Below, one piece after another: positions 23,846-38,800 of a stretch of 64,000 nucleotides of DNA. Source of the stretch: Smittia aterrima. Its lineage: Eukaryota > Arthropoda > Insecta > Diptera > Chironomidae. A model generated the notes under the pieces. The model was not told where the DNA came from, did not search any database, and saw only the letters and a list, made by a program, of their open reading frames with translations. A program made the translations under genes and the position numbers. The first letter of the stretch is position 1; each line of letters opens with the position of its first letter. The stretch spans positions 20,770,001 to 20,834,000 of the forward strand of contig CP093831.1 of assembly GCA_033063855.1 (NCBI GenBank), read 5' to 3'.

Positions 23846-26800
23846 GTGAGTACTGAAAATATTTTCTTTCCTTTTTTTGGGGATATACATTCGAGTGTCA
23901 TTGCTTCTTTTTTGCCGTGCTGTGGATCAAACAGCAGCAAAGCGAATCCTATTTGATTTATAGCTTGCGTGCAAAGCAAAGGCAAAGCAAATTGCAGAAA
24001 ATTGATCCCGATGGCGTCGTCGGAGGAAAAGTCTTAATCTCCGGATTGTGTTTATGGCGGAAGGGCAGATGTCAAATCCACCTCGCAGGGAAACTTTCGT
24101 CTTTTATTGCCGATCGCGATAAAATTCACACTTTTGGGACATCGTTGGGGAGAGTTGGGACACTAAAAGAGGCGAAGTAACAACATCCGAGCAATGTCTA
24201 TAAACTTCCAAATGCGCCGCTCGGAACATAAACTTTATTTAAAGAGGTTAATTAAATCTCTTTCTCTCCATCTCATTCCCTTGGAGTCTAGTTTACTTAA
24301 ACTGATGTTTTCGTTGTTCGCGTCGTGGTTACCGTTTGCATAACGAGATTCGCATCTATGTCTCTGGCATGAACAGGAAAAGTTTGGTTTTAACTTCTTC
24401 TAACTTCCCTCCTCTCGAAGTTAACGCACAGAGAGATGTTTGCTTTTTACGACTCACGCGGTTTCTCTGCTTACGAAGTTCTATAAGTACAAAAATATTT
24501 CAGGCTTTCCTTCACCTTCTGATTCATCAAATTAAATTCGCATTTATGAAGTTTCTTCGACGAATAAATTCCTAAAACATTTCATTCTTGCTCTCGCGAT
24601 GACGTTAAAACATTAATGGACGACAGCTCGTGATTTCAGTAGCGGTTGAGCGTGAAGAATTCTGAAAAATTGCGCATGCAAAGCTGAATAACTTCCAAGG
24701 ATGCTGTAGCTTGTGTTTTGTCAAGCATAAAAAACTCATAAATCTTGACAATGATGAAAATTGCACTTCACTGTTTTTATAGAATTTCTCGCTGTGCGAC
24801 TTAACTTAAAACTTGTTCGTTTCATTCATCGAAAGAATTTCTTTCTTAAAATAAAATTTATTTTCTAAGGATTTTATAAGAGCGAGAAAAACTTAAAAGA
24901 TTGTAACAAAGGCATTGGAGTTTGTACAATTCTGCAATTCATTTAAAGTTAGTTCAACATTGCAAAGTTATAGTTCAACCATTTCCGAACAACGGAGAAA
25001 AATCCCTTAAGAAAAGTCACATTTACAAAAACATTTCTCAATCACATTTTCTTCCCGTTCAAAGTCTCATTCGTTCGGCTATTGCGGGCGATGTGAATCA
25101 CATGAAAAAATGATGACAACAACAAACAAGCAACGTGATGTGAGGAAGAAGAAGATCATCAATCGAAAGCACAATTTTATAAATGATTTTTCTCATCATC
25201 GGACATTTTTATCTGCTCGCTCACTCGCCCGATTTCTGAGTAGCTAGCCCTGTCAACTTGTGAGTCTTTCATTACTCTGACGACGATTCGAATGCGAAAA
25301 AAAAAATCTAATTTCGTCTCTTAACACTGCCCTAGCTCTACTCTCAACTTTTCTTTCCGCTTACTTCTCACCGATGTTTACGAGCAGCGATGACGACGAA
25401 CGATGAAATTGTTTTGAGGAAAATATTTTCTACATGTTTAAACGGAAAACTAGTGGCAATGCTCGATGAAATGGAGAAGGATTACCAAAGACATTGGCAG
25501 AGACGTGAACAGAGACATGATAGCACAAAGTTCGCAGAACTGAAATTTTATTTAAAAAGTTTTCATTTTTTTACTCGCATTTAGAGTTGAGAAATATAAA
25601 AAAAAGCAAACAAGAATATTTTCTCAGGATTACCTGATGCTCTGCGACGACGTGACATGAAACATCTCGAAGATGTTTACTCACGCCCGCGAGGCAACAT
25701 CGTATTATTCTATTTTCCTTTACAAGTGAGGCACTAGGAAAGTAAAGAAGAAGCGCAAACGACACACAAAATATAAAATCAACAGAATTTCTTGTGCTGG
25801 GGATATTTTAAAATTGGAGAAAAGAAAGACTCGAGAGTGAGCAAAGAAAAGTGATCTCAGTCCTAAGGAACTTAAGTACTGTCGTGTTGTCTCTGATTTA
25901 CTCTCCGTCTTGGAAATAATTTTTTAACTTTTGTGTTGTTTGCTGTGACGGAATCGCGAGGCGAAAGAAGTAAAAATGTTAAGAAGTGGATTAAGTTTGT
26001 CAAGTTTCATGGAAAAAGATGAGAATTTGTCTCGGAGACATTCGCCTCTTCGCTCGAAGAGTTTGTTACGAGAAAGCTAAAGAAAAAAAAACAGAGAAAT
26101 GTCTTTTTCCTTCTCCATGGATCTTCGAGCTGTGGTGGGAAGGAACGTGCGAGGGATCCTATAGTTTTTCCATCGTAATTTAATGATGTGCTAAATGCTT
26201 ACGAAGGGCAAAGAAGTATATTGAATTAGTTCTCGTTCCTCTCTTTTCTTTGCTATCTGAAGCTCAGTTTTTCTTTTCTTTTCTTCTCTACAAATTCCAT
26301 TAAGCTCTATTTTTGGACAGTATGAGTTCGAGGAAAACATTTATTGGCATTTGTCAGAAAATGAATTAAGACATTTTAAGTTGGAAGTGGAAGACGGACG
26401 ATTCCCCTCAATTAATCCGCAAAATCCCTTCAAGCGGAAACGATCTTGGTGGTTAATTAGCTTCGAAAGACTTTTCTCATGTTAATCAAAACGTACACAC
26501 TTCACGAAAACTATTAACTTAGTGAATCGAGAAATTTCCTTCCTATCTCACAATTCATGAAAGGCGAAGGAAACTTATTCCTCTCTTTCCTTTAAACTTT
26601 CCGTCTCCCAGATGTTCGTGTCATTCTTTCATCTCAAAGCCTCGGGTGACCAATATTCTTCCTCCGTGTTCACCTGCTCCATAAATATTTAATATCATCA
26701 GCTCAACTTGATCCAGATGAGATGACATTAAATTGGTTTTTCTTTTTTCGGAAAAAGGGCGGAATAAAGAAGAGTTTATCCAGCCCTAATTGAAAACAAA

Positions 26801-29800
26801 ACCGCCACAATTGTAATTGATCAGTTTAACCGATTGATAATAAAAGTGTCAAGCGCCATTTTCTTCTTTCCATAAAAATTGCATTTACTTTATTAAATTG
26901 TGTTCTTGCGGCAAGAAAATGAATTAATGGTCACCACTTTACACCATCATAGAAATTGTTTTCGAAAGCAAGCGAGCGTAGATTAAATCGTTAAGCTTTT
27001 GATGCTACTGTTCTCCTACACCTTCTCTCCGCATGCCCTCCCATTTTAAAGAAACTACCTACTTTAGAGAAGGAAAAAGCATTTCTCTGTCAAATGAAAC
27101 TATTGAAACGCGGGACAATTGAATAGAGGACTATAAAAGGTCAAAAGAAAGAGAAACTAATAATAATAATAATAAAGATGGATAAGGACAACCATAAAGA
27201 AAAGTCAACATTTCATCATCACCATCAGTCAAGCGGCGTAAATCAAATGCATGGCCTTCACATTAACGATGCGGCGTCGAAGGAAAATCTTGCAAATGTT
27301 CTTCAAAGTCTTTCTACGATACGACGAGTTCAGGAGTCGACGTTGAAGTCAGTGAGCGAGGAAAGTTTTTCATCTTCGTCGTCGTCGTCGTGCGCGGAAA
27401 AAACATTCAAAGCGATGGCAACATCGTCGCAGAAAGAAACAACAGGTGGCAATGAAATGCTAACTGACGAAGACGCATCATCAGTGAGCGGGACGTTGAT
27501 GATGGAATCCGGCGCATGTCCAATTGGAAAAACAATGTTTTCAAAGCAACACAGCAACATTGCGTCATCATCCACATCGTCAATTGCTTCTACGTCCGTA
27601 GAGACAGCGAGGAAAACTAAAACGCTAAGTTTCTTACATAATGAAGATTTATTTGACTTTTCGTCAGATACTCCGAAACAAGCGATATCTGGTGGAAACA
27701 GCAGCAGCAATTCGTTACACAATAACGATGATAAATTACTGCCAACGGCGTCTCACCTGTTTCGGTCGATTTCATTTCAAGAACAACGTCGACAATATCA
27801 AAACTCAACGAGTTTACAGAGAACTGAGTCTGGAAAGGAAAGCAGTGACTTTAGTGGTGCTCGTAAGATGGCAATCCTTAGCACCAAACACTCTCTTCAA
27901 GAGCTTAACGATCGAATCAAACAACATCAGATGAGATTACAGCAACAAATGTTTTACGGATCATCCGAACTTTCAATGTGAGTGGAAATGAATCAATGTG
28001 ACAGGAGAAAGTTTACTGTTCGGTCATGGGATAGGGTCAAAATGCTTTTAAACTCGAACCTTGGCCTTAACAACTCTATTTTCAATTCCTTCGGGTCATT
28101 GAGGAACATTTGTTTTTAAAAATAATCGCCAGCGGCTACTCGTGTATATATGTAAAATTAAAAGGTTCGGTTGTTTCCTGTAACCCATCGGAGGGAATGA
28201 AAAGCATAAAACGTTAGGGAAGGAAGCTCAAATTACGAAGATCTCCCGTTCAACCTGCCAATAAAATCAGGAAGTTCTTGTTACGCAATCACTTCCTTTG
28301 CCTTTCGAGTTTACATAAGTTTGTGGTTCTTTGATTCAACCGCATAATTTTTCCTCCCCATTTCGCTTCACTCAAAAGTTGTTCTTTATGAAAATTTATT
28401 ACGCTCTGAACTTTATCGCCTTGCCATCATCCGACAGAACACATGAGTCTTCCGAGACTGTGAAAGTAAAAGTTTCTTTTCTCTGAAGAAAGAAAAAATC
28501 TCATCATTATTCCAAAAGCTTATGCGTGCTTAAATTAAATATGAGTGTGAAGACAAATCTGATGAGAAGGCTCGGTTTTCCTCTCATTCTCATTCTCTTG
28601 TGTGACGTTTGTATTAATTTGCAAGCTTAAAATTTCCGATCCCCTCAGTCACTTTGGGAAAGACAAGCGCGAAAATCATGAAGAATCTTTAAAGCTAAAT
28701 TGTTGGTTTAGTCTTTTTGTGGCAATCAAGAGGCACATCAACAACCATTTGTTTAGTAAATCAGACTTTATTCTTTGGAATGGAATTTCATGCAATAATT
28801 GACTTAGCTCTGAATGAAATTTGTTCTTTGAAAGGAAATTTCTCTGGTGACGTTTGATACTTATTAGATAGTTCGAGTATCTTCAATCTTCAACACCTTC
28901 TTCTGACTTGGTTCATCTTTAATCTTCAATTTCTTCTTCTTGATCGATTTCATCTGGATGTGGCGTTCGTAATATTCGATAAGCAGCTGAGGACAAAGGC
29001 TTCTTACTTCTGTGTTCTTGATCAGTTGGATTGAGCCGTCAGTAAAGCGAATCAAAGATTTCAAGCAATCACTTGGATTCTTAGTTCCAGACTCATTCAA
29101 TTTTGTGACCTGAAAATGGGAAGAAGCATTAATTTTGTGATTAACATTGAGTTCTCGTTTTTCAAGTTCTGGTTCAACTCAGTAAGCTTTCCTTCAAGAA
29201 CTTGGCCCTATCAGATTACATGCAATCATATAATTTTACTTACTGCTATCACAACTTTTGGCTCACTCGGAACAGAAGAAACTCGAGAAGTCGATCTCGA
29301 GTTGTTTAGCTTCGAAGTTTTGAACGGATGCCCTAAAAAAGAATTTTATGAATATTTTGAAATTGAGAAGAAACCAATTGATACTTACTTGCATCGTAAT
29401 CAGCTAGAAGTTCAGGGCAAGTGTCGAAGCAATCAGCAGGCTCCCAAGAATTAGATTTATTATCGTAATTCAACCACTTCACCAGGTACAAGGGTTTTCC
29501 CGATTTGTTTATTTTTCTTCCCAATATTTTCTCGGCCCAATACATGTTTTCACCAGGAGGCTCCTCCATCAAGCTTTCGTTATCACTTGAATCCATTTAA
29601 ACGATTGAAACTTGCACTGAAAGCTTCAAAATTGAAAAAGAATTTTACTTAGGATTCGATCAAGACTAAAAATTGGAATTTTAAATCAGATGACAAATGT
29701 CGTTTAAATCAAAAGAAACCGTTAAACTTTAAAAGGCAACTGCGATGTGCTTTCGCTCGAGATTTTTCAGAAATCTTCATATTAAATGTGTCAAATATTC

Positions 29801-32800
29801 ATCTTTTCTTTAAATGACTGGGTTTATATAATCTCATACAATCTCACAAAAGGAATTAATTTTCTAATCCAAATCTCGTGACAAAGTTTTGGAATTGTTA
29901 TGAAAACGCAGAGCTTTGAAGCACTTACTTTGAAATTATTTAACATCTCAGTTGTAAAGGAAGCCAATCTCTGTTTTATTATCGACAGTTGTACGGTTTC
30001 TGAAGGACTCGGAAGGGGGAGAGGCGTGGTGGCTGACAAGTTCAAGATAAAAAGCTCAAAACCAAATATTGCGTAATTGAAACAAAGCGTTCGCCTTCTC
30101 ATCCCCCTCAGCGTCGTTTTCTGATGTAAAATTCAGGCAACTTAATTAGCGCTTTAATTTCCTGCCATTCGTTTTTAAAGCTTTATTGTGAGGCAGTATC
30201 TGCTTTCCTCGAAGTTGGATTCGGGGGAAATGCGGAAAGTGTGTTGGCGCGAGTTCTCTCGTAAACCATCAGCAGTAATTGAAAATTTCTTTTCACGAAT
30301 GAATTATTAAGCGAATGCTGAGCTGCCTGAGGAGGTGAATATAAGAATATTTTCCTTTTCGCAGCGTTGTCTCACAACAAAAACTTGATATTAGTACAAG
30401 TGAAGCTATCGAAAGTGATCTCTGATGTTGAGAGCTAAGCTATACGCAATTGTATTCATGAGACTTAAAAGCAAACGTCGAGTTCTGTAAATCCCTCAAA
30501 GGCAAGATCATCCACCGTAAAGTCTGAATTTCAACTTCCCAAAGGCAGTTTTCCGCTTCTCCCTATACGTCGCTCCGTCTCTCAAGAAATAACTCGCTCT
30601 GCTTATTGCTTATATTCTATATCCGCAAAACATATTCGCAATTGATATTTAAAAATATCTCAAAGTGAATACGATGAAGAAGAAGAAATTTATTCTTTTC
30701 CATTCACTCCTTCCATCGTTGAGTCGAAGATTGAAGAGAAGAAATATTTGCATTTAACACTTGAGCAGCTTCTGTTTGCCATTTACATGGTAGAAATTTA
30801 ATTTGTTTTTATTTTGCTTTCGGTGGCGTATTCCACAAGCTCAAAGCGAGACGTTTGACGTTAGTGATATGTGGTTGTCGCCTTTCCTTGTTTTTCATCC
30901 GTCCCCCCCAAGCAAGTGTTTGATGCTAGCGACGAGAGGAAAAGTATGAGCAGCAATTACATCGCCAAAGGGTTTCGTCTCATATATCCCGCATGATATA
31001 TCTTCAATCACTGTAGGAAAGTTGAAGGAAGATAATGTAATGATGAGAGACAAGTAGAGAGACGTGAGCTCTCAACCTGAGGGTGTTAAGGAGACATCCA
31101 TCTTAAAGTGGCCGCATCATTTTGAGACGGCGGTCTCATGAGATCTCTTAGATAATCGTTACAAAGAATGTCAAATAAATAAATCAAACTGTTTCTTATG
31201 TCTCTTGATGGCTTCCGAACCACATTGCGGGTTAAAAATATTTAGTCGCTCTTTAACGTTGAAGCTAATCAACAGTCTCTTTAGCAACCGCCACGTTTTA
31301 GAAAGCCTAGAGCAAACACATTTTCTTATGAAAAACACCCACGTTCAGAGCTTTTGTTTGCATTTCGCTCTTATTTATTTTCGAATTTCCTCTTCGGATC
31401 GTCGGCGGCCTGAATTGATGAATAACAATTCGTTATTGAGCCAATTCTCCACGTTCTCCACCCTCCTTCCCACAGCTGTCGTTCCGCTTCTCAACAGGTG
31501 TCAGAAGCAAGTTACCTTACACCATACGTTCAAAGCACACCAACTTTCTTAATGTGCTTTGACAATTTAGATATGACATAATTTACGGCTCTAAAGCTTC
31601 TCTTGACTCTTATTCCTTGTGAAATGTGAGAATTTTCTATCGAGGCTTTTATCTTTGCCAGCGCAGCAAGGAATTTCAAAGTCTCCATTTACAAATAAAC
31701 AAACAAGTAGGAAAAAATTCCTCGACACTGACACGGTGACACTGATTACAGCTAAAGTATGAAGGATAGGGGAGGAAAAGAAATTTCAATATCTGCGAGG
31801 GTCTCGTGTTCGGTGAAATCGTTTTGGTGTAAATGTGAGACCCTCCCGCTTTGCAGCATAATTATATGGCATGAAACGCAATTGCTCACACAAAACATTG
31901 TGATAATTTATTACTTTGTTCCCTGCCGAGAGCTTTCTGTAGGAGCCTTCAATAGCTTCCGGTAATATGAAAGACTTGAGTCAATTATAATTAAAAGCGA
32001 TGCTGACACAATTAAAGAACAACCCAGAAGGGTTGAATATGTGACACATTGAGAGCAGTTTCGAGTTATACGAAGCGAGCTTTTGATATTAATTTGTCAT
32101 AAAATTATTTAACGATGCGATGGAAAGATGAAAACGAACGAAAGGTGACTGTCGTCAACAACGTTAAAGTGTACAAGGTCAATTGGATCTGTTATCACAG
32201 CTTCTTCACCTTCTTGATCCAAACAACAAATAAAGCCGAGAGATTCTTTTATCAGAAACTTTTAAACTTTATTGCAGACAACAAACAAAAACTTTTTCAT
32301 TTGGTAGAAAACAGTGAAAGGTAGAAAGAAAGATTGAAGAAGAACATCGAATAAGAAAAAAAAAAGTAATTAGAATCCATCATCATCAGATGTGGAAAGC
32401 GAAGAGCATTTCGTAACAACACGATGATGATAAAAGTAGGAACATCGTATTATTTATAACATAAAATCGATAATAAATCTGTTGAATCTACACAACATAG
32501 TCAGTCCGATGGAAAATGAGGTTGAGCGGGGAGAAGTCGAAGAGATATTTTATTTATCTAATGGTTTGGGGAGGTTTCGATGGGTCGAAGATCCATCGAC
32601 GAAGAGCGATGAAGAGCTTTTAAAGAAGAGGTGAGGGAGACTGGGAATTGCTCTCCGTTTGCAAATTATTCTCTGAAGTGCGATTCTTTAGTGGCAACCG
32701 ACAGAGAAAGATTGATCGATGTCCCTGAAAAGCCGTGACGGAAAATCGATGATACTTCCTTTCAAACACATCAAGTTGTTTGCTCTCACTCATCATGAAA

Positions 32801-35800
32801 CTCAGTATGACTGATTTTTCTGGGCTGTTCATCGCCTTCTATGAAGCTTTTCCAGTGCTGTTGTTTATGTTTTCATTTTCATATTCCCGCTGTTTGATGG
32901 GGCCTCTCACGCTCTTACTTCTCTCGTTGTCGTTTTATTTTCTAAAGCGATAAGGAAATTTTTCCGAATCATGCGCGGTGGGCTCTCAAAAAAGCTCTGC
33001 TCTCTCTCGATTTGGATTGCTTCAATACTTTAAGATCCAACAGGACCGGATGAAGAAGAGACGATTCGTCTTCTGAAGCATATTCCTAGAATGAAATTGA
33101 TTTGATTATTGGAGCAGACGCAACGCTCTTCCAGTCGCCTTCCACGTTCTCTTCCCGATATTTCCTCCGGTTTATCTGGTCGTGTGTTTGCGTAATAGTT
33201 GAGCGATATCACATTTGTGTTCGTGTATGCGGTCTCGTTGGAAAATCAAAACCATGTTTTTCGCTTTCGTATTTGGCGTGCCAGTGTGTCGGTTGTCAAT
33301 TGTGTATCCTTTTTTTTCCGCCTCGGGCCTCTTGAATATCTAAAATTTCCCAAGCTTCATCTTCCCGTTTAAAACTCATTCGTAGGATAAGTCGCATCGC
33401 GTCATTATCGGGAGTGAAACGTGTACTGAGAAAACTGTGCTGAATCTCAAGATTTTCTTCCTTCCAATCAGCGAAAGCTTATCAAAAAAATAAATAAAAA
33501 GAGATTAAGTGGTTGTGCGAAAGTTTGCTGTGAACAAATTTAGCAATTTTCCTCTTTTCCGTGAATTTCAAAAGAGTAAAAAAAATCAATTGTGCGTTTT
33601 TGGCTATTTGACGACCAAAAGAAATTTTAAGGAATCCTCTGACGTCATTCGGCAATAATACAAAAAAAAAGTGGGACAATAAAGAATTTATGAATCGATT
33701 TCTACGGTGCGAACCTTAAATAAATATTCTTTCATAGTTAACGAAGCTTTGTTTATTGCGTAGAGTTTTCATTCACCAAAGTTTGATTTTCTCTTAACAA
33801 AAGTGATAAATTATTTCTACAAAGAGAAGACAGAATAACTCGATGCGCTGCCTGATATTAAATTTCGTTTTCAAGTAGTGTTGTTGTTAATGCTTCAAGA
33901 GAAATATTTTATTTGATTGCAGTTGTCAGTTGGTATGATCATGGACGGGTTTTTATTTATTTTTCTTTTCGACAAATTCAGTTTGTTTGTTGTCTTCTCT
34001 GTTCTCTTTCGAGGTGAAAGAGCTTTCAACTTCGAAGGGAAAACGTGAAAATTTCCCATAACTTTCACACACAACACAGTATTCACACACAACTACAAGA
34101 TATTCTCCGCTTCCTTTCTCCCCACAAGCACACAGTTTATTTACGAGCGAGATATTGATATGGAAGGCACAGAAAAGTGAATCTCGAAAGTGCTTTCCGG
34201 CCATCGTTGACGTTAGTGGCGAGTAGGCTTCTCAGCTTTTAGGACACACTCGAAAGGAAAAGAAAAAAAAATGTAATTTATTCAATATCCTTAAACTAAC
34301 TGTGCTTCAACTGTTCGTCAGCCAAAAGAAATCAAATTACCTCGAAGAAAAAAAAGACATAAAATCTTATTCGCTCGGTGTCGCGAAGTGTAAGAACGAC
34401 GTAAATTCAAAATTAATTCAAAAGTGTGTAAACTTTCACAAACATAAATCGTCATTAAATAAAAGAAAAGCCTTCTTAACGAGAGGGAGGGGGCGATGAA
34501 ATTCGAAATATGATCGGAGGAGGGAGGAATTATTGTTGCGGGAGGAACTGTTGCTGACAAGTTGATTTGCATAAAGTGCCCCGAAATAAAGAAGAAATCT
34601 TAAAGACATTCGGAGGAATAGGCAAGAAAGAAAGGAACAAGGAAACACGAAAATTGTTATTGGAAACTTTGGTCAAAAGAAAAGAGGAAAATAAATAAAC
34701 TCAATTTCGTTCGGAAGACGGACAATAAAAAAAATAAGAAGCAGCCCGATTTGCTTTCTCAGTTAGACAAAACAATTATTGGGGGGAGACCGAAGGATAT
34801 CAGCAAGTTGTGTAATGTTACTGACTATAATAGTCTTCTATTCGTTCATTGTTCGTTGTTTGAAGCGAGAGAATACACTAATTGCTCCCAGCGAGCCGAC
34901 ATCGGCGTCCGTGACGTCGAATTCAATTACATCAACGTCAGCAGCTTCTAGCACAACGACTTCAATTGCATACAATCACTTAAGCAAGAGCCTACTTAAG
35001 GACACAACAGCCACTAATCGTGATAAGGAGGAGCGAGTGCCAAGCGACAAGGGCGAGAAAGATAATCCAAATGACAGCAGTAAAGAACCTTATTCGGATG
35101 ATGAAGTGGCTGATGATAATCAGTTTGACGAGGAAGATTTTTATAACATAATTGCGACAAAAGCGGCTGCCTTTCAGTCTAAACGCAATAGTAGCACGTC
35201 AACTGTGTCGAGCGGCTCTATTTATGATGACACGTATCGTACAAAGCGCAATAGTCTTCGCTCACAATCCTCAACCTGCTCCGAAATAGTGGAATCTTCA
35301 ACGGCTACGACGGGTTTAAGTGCAAGTAATCGACGAAGCTCCGAGGATCGTGCACAAAATCGAAAATTGAATTACAAGATGAGACGCCATGGTTTCCAAA
35401 CTTTAAGCAAGCGACGGAGAACCACGGGAAGGTATTTCTTTTCATTCTCTCCCCCGCCTCACATGAAAACTCGACTTCACGTTCATAGAAAAAGCGTTGA
35501 ATCTTTAAACGTACCAGTTGTCGTCCCATTCATTGTCTTCCCAACCCCAACTGCCCTCTAGGCAAGAGTTTGTGTCTATGTTTGTTTCGTTTAACTTTCA
35601 CACCGGTTAACAGACCGCTTTAGAATCGCTCCTTATGTTCTTTCTATGTCCCTCCCGCCCCCTTACCTTCACCTCGTAAATAGTAGTTTCTAGCGTTAGT
35701 CGAACGAAAGGAAAATACTTTGCATTCTTCTTTTTGAGTTGACTCTAATTGGGTCATAACATTAATTAGTGAGACGATGCTTCGCCTTATTCGTTTAAAT

Positions 35801-38800
35801 AAATTTTTCTTCTTCGTGTCTTGCGAAATCATAAATCTTTGCGCATTTTCTTCGAAACTCACGCTAACTACATTTTCTATTCAAGACACAGTGGGGCCGC
35901 TCTCTTGATGTCTCTTATGCATAAGAGTGCAACTCATAACAATGTTCGCTTTAGGGAAATGAAAAAGCATACGAGAAAGGTTTTATCATCATCTTAACAT
36001 CAATGGGGAGGTAGTGGGAGGAGCAGCAGTGAAAGGAACGACTCAGATTTTAATATTTCCTCGAAGGCTCCAAACAAAAGCTTAATACCCAAAGCTTCTT
36101 ATCCTAACTTTTATTCTCTTGGTTGATTTGAGTCACCTACAGCAACATCGTCAACAAGTTTTACTCAAATTCATCATAAATCTATGGAAAAAAAACCTTT
36201 TTCTTTTTATTATCTTCTTATCAATTGCGAGTAGATACGAGTAGATGTTCGGCACCTAAACTCAGATTTCAATCACTCATTCTAAACATTGCACTCAATG
36301 CTTGAGTGGTGTATACAATGCATGCAATTTCTGGATTGGATTTTATTGGAAATGTGAAGTACGTAGAGAGAGAGAGAGCGCAAGAGAGAGATTATAAGTA
36401 TCTTGTTGCAATTCATCGAAGAAGAAACCAAACTAGTCATTTGTTGAATTCTGTTCGACTGTTATCTATCGAACTGATTTGCCTTGAGTAGTTCTCTGTA
36501 GTAAAAGCTTTTGAGCTTTCAATATAATCGAAGGAACACAGGAAAGCTTCCTTTTGCTATAATAGACATGAAGAATGATAAATGGAATTCTCTCTATGCT
36601 CAACAATCGATCTTTTGTGTACTTCAGATGAAAGCAAATATGTTCGTTAATCCATTTCAAGAGCAAACATAGAAATCGGTTTGCTTTACCTCTTTGTATT
36701 CTTTTTCTCTTGAAAAAAAAAGGAAAAGCAGCAGACGAATTCGCGCGCGACAAACGTATTCTCGCCCACTCTCGAATTCCTGTTGTGATGTTTTTCGTTC
36801 TTTTCCTGATCGAAATACTTCTCGAGAGTATACGCGAATCGGCTAAAAATAAATTTATTTTTTTAAAACATGAATGTTTATATTTTATATTCACGTTTTT
36901 GTATGTTCGTAAAGATCATAAGTGTTTAAACATTTCCCATCATTGTTGCGCTTTCCACGGTTGAACGATGGCGTTTCGCGCGCTTCCGTTCAACCGGCCG
37001 CTCAAAATGGATATTTAATGACACTCGAAGTTTATCCGAACAAGGGAATTATGGGCAATGCGATGAATCATGAATAATTGAAATTAATGCTTCTCTTCTC
37101 ATAACCTTTTTGTTCACAGCTTTGACGTCGAGAATGGACAAGGTTCCCGTTCCCCACTCGAGAGCGCTTCACCAGCCGCTGGACTTATTCTTCAAAATAT
37201 GCCCCAAAGACGCGAATCATTTCTCTATCGATCGGACTCGGATTTTGAAATGTCGCCAAAGTCCATGTCGAGGAATTCGAGCATAGCGAGTGAAAGGTTC
37301 GCGCATCTGTTTCCGTCCCTCGAGTCGTTTCACCTCACAGCTTTTATTTTTTTATCTTATCTTCCTGTGCGCTTAGGATAAAGGAGGCAGCAGAAACGAC
37401 AACAACGTCACAGGCTGTGGCCAGTGAGAGGGCCAGCCATGTGGAAGATTTGATTGTTACCCCATTTGCACAAATTTTAGCGAGCTTACGCTCAGTTAGG
37501 AACAATTTATATAATCTCACCAACGTTCAATCGTCGAAGTAAGCGAAATTAGTTTTTTTACCGATTAAAATTTCAATTTTCAATCCGCCATAAACAGACC
37601 ACGCCGATCACAGCCATCAACCTCTCAGCAGCGTGAAGCAAACAAAAATGTGGTTCACGGCGACGATGGGTATGTCAGATTGGCAATGGATACGATTGAT
37701 GAGCTCGACTGGTGTTTAGATCAACTGGAAACGGTTCAGACACATCGGAGTGTATCAGATATGGCTTCCCTCAAAGTAAGCAAATGCGCAATCGACTCAA
37801 TTAGACATCCCTTTCAATTAAGATTCAATTAATTTGAGGGTTTCCTCCGCTTCTATCGATTTCTAATTAAACTGTATTGCTCTTACCCTCTCCATTAGTT
37901 TAAACGCATGCTGAACAAAGAGCTATCGCATCTGAGCGAGTCAAGCAAATCTGGCAATCAGATTTCCGAATATATTTGCTCCACTTTTTTGGGTGAGTTA
38001 TCGCTTGTGATATTCGCTGAACGCCCATCGCGCTCAGCGAACTTTTTTCCATTAACACAAAAACGCAAATCATTTGCTTCCGTTTTATTAATCTAGACAA
38101 ACAGCAAGAAGTCGATGTACAGACATTCGACAATCAGCCGTCGGGATTAGGAGGAGGAGGACCATCGACGTCATCGAATCCCCAAAGAGCACGCTCCCCT
38201 CGCACAATGTCCCAAATATCTGGTTTCAAACGACCGCTCATGCACACCAACTCATTTACGAGCGATCGCTTGCCAGTTTACGGCGTTGAAACGCCACATG
38301 AAGCCACTTTAGGTGCGATGCTTAACGACATCAATACGTGGGGCATCGACATCTTTAAAATTGGAACGCTCAGCTGTAATCGACCGCTGACTTGTGTCGC
38401 TTATCAGATATTTCAGGTAAGGGAGGGAGTAAGAGGAGGAAAAGTGGAAATTCAATTTCATCACGCGCTCACTCGCTCGCCTTCTCGATGAGTCAAGAGA
38501 AAATCGATTCAATTTATGCTTTCTCAAGAAGTGTTTGTTGCTCCTCTTCCACGAATGACACACGCAGACAAACAAACAAATCATCTCAAAGTGGAATCGA
38601 TGAGCTGCTTTAAAACTTTCAAACTCAAAATCATCAATTTTCGGTTAAGCTCCTCTACAAGAAAAAATGATAATTTTCTTTAAGCTCCGAGAAACAAAGT
38701 ACGAACAAGCAGAATAATAAACACCTCCTCGACATTAAAAGCTTTATGCTGTTCGACACAACATGTTCTCACTCTATCAATGCTAAAGGCTCTGTTTATA

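Noticed and set aside
25390..25584. 64-codon open frame with charged helix-like sequence
   Set aside because: No acceptor or donor linking it to dunce in phase and no recognisable family. Most likely chance.
29110..29243. Possible extra exon of the HP1-like gene starting at 29207
   Set aside because: An open stretch follows a weak acceptor, but no donor closes it. Treating 29110-29243 as one intron gives a continuous chromoshadow domain.
29116..29454. 112-codon + strand open frame overlapping the HP1-like gene
   Set aside because: It is antisense to exons and introns of the chromodomain gene, which has clear family motifs.
36366..36392. GA-rich run as a possible GAGA-factor element
   Set aside because: Simple GA repeats are common throughout this AT-rich sequence and no promoter context supports it.
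36466..36894. 142-codon open frame on the minus strand within the dunce intron
   Set aside because: Composition is Lys/Arg/Ser/Phe-rich without a domain. It sits in AT-rich intron sequence with no promoter or splice context.
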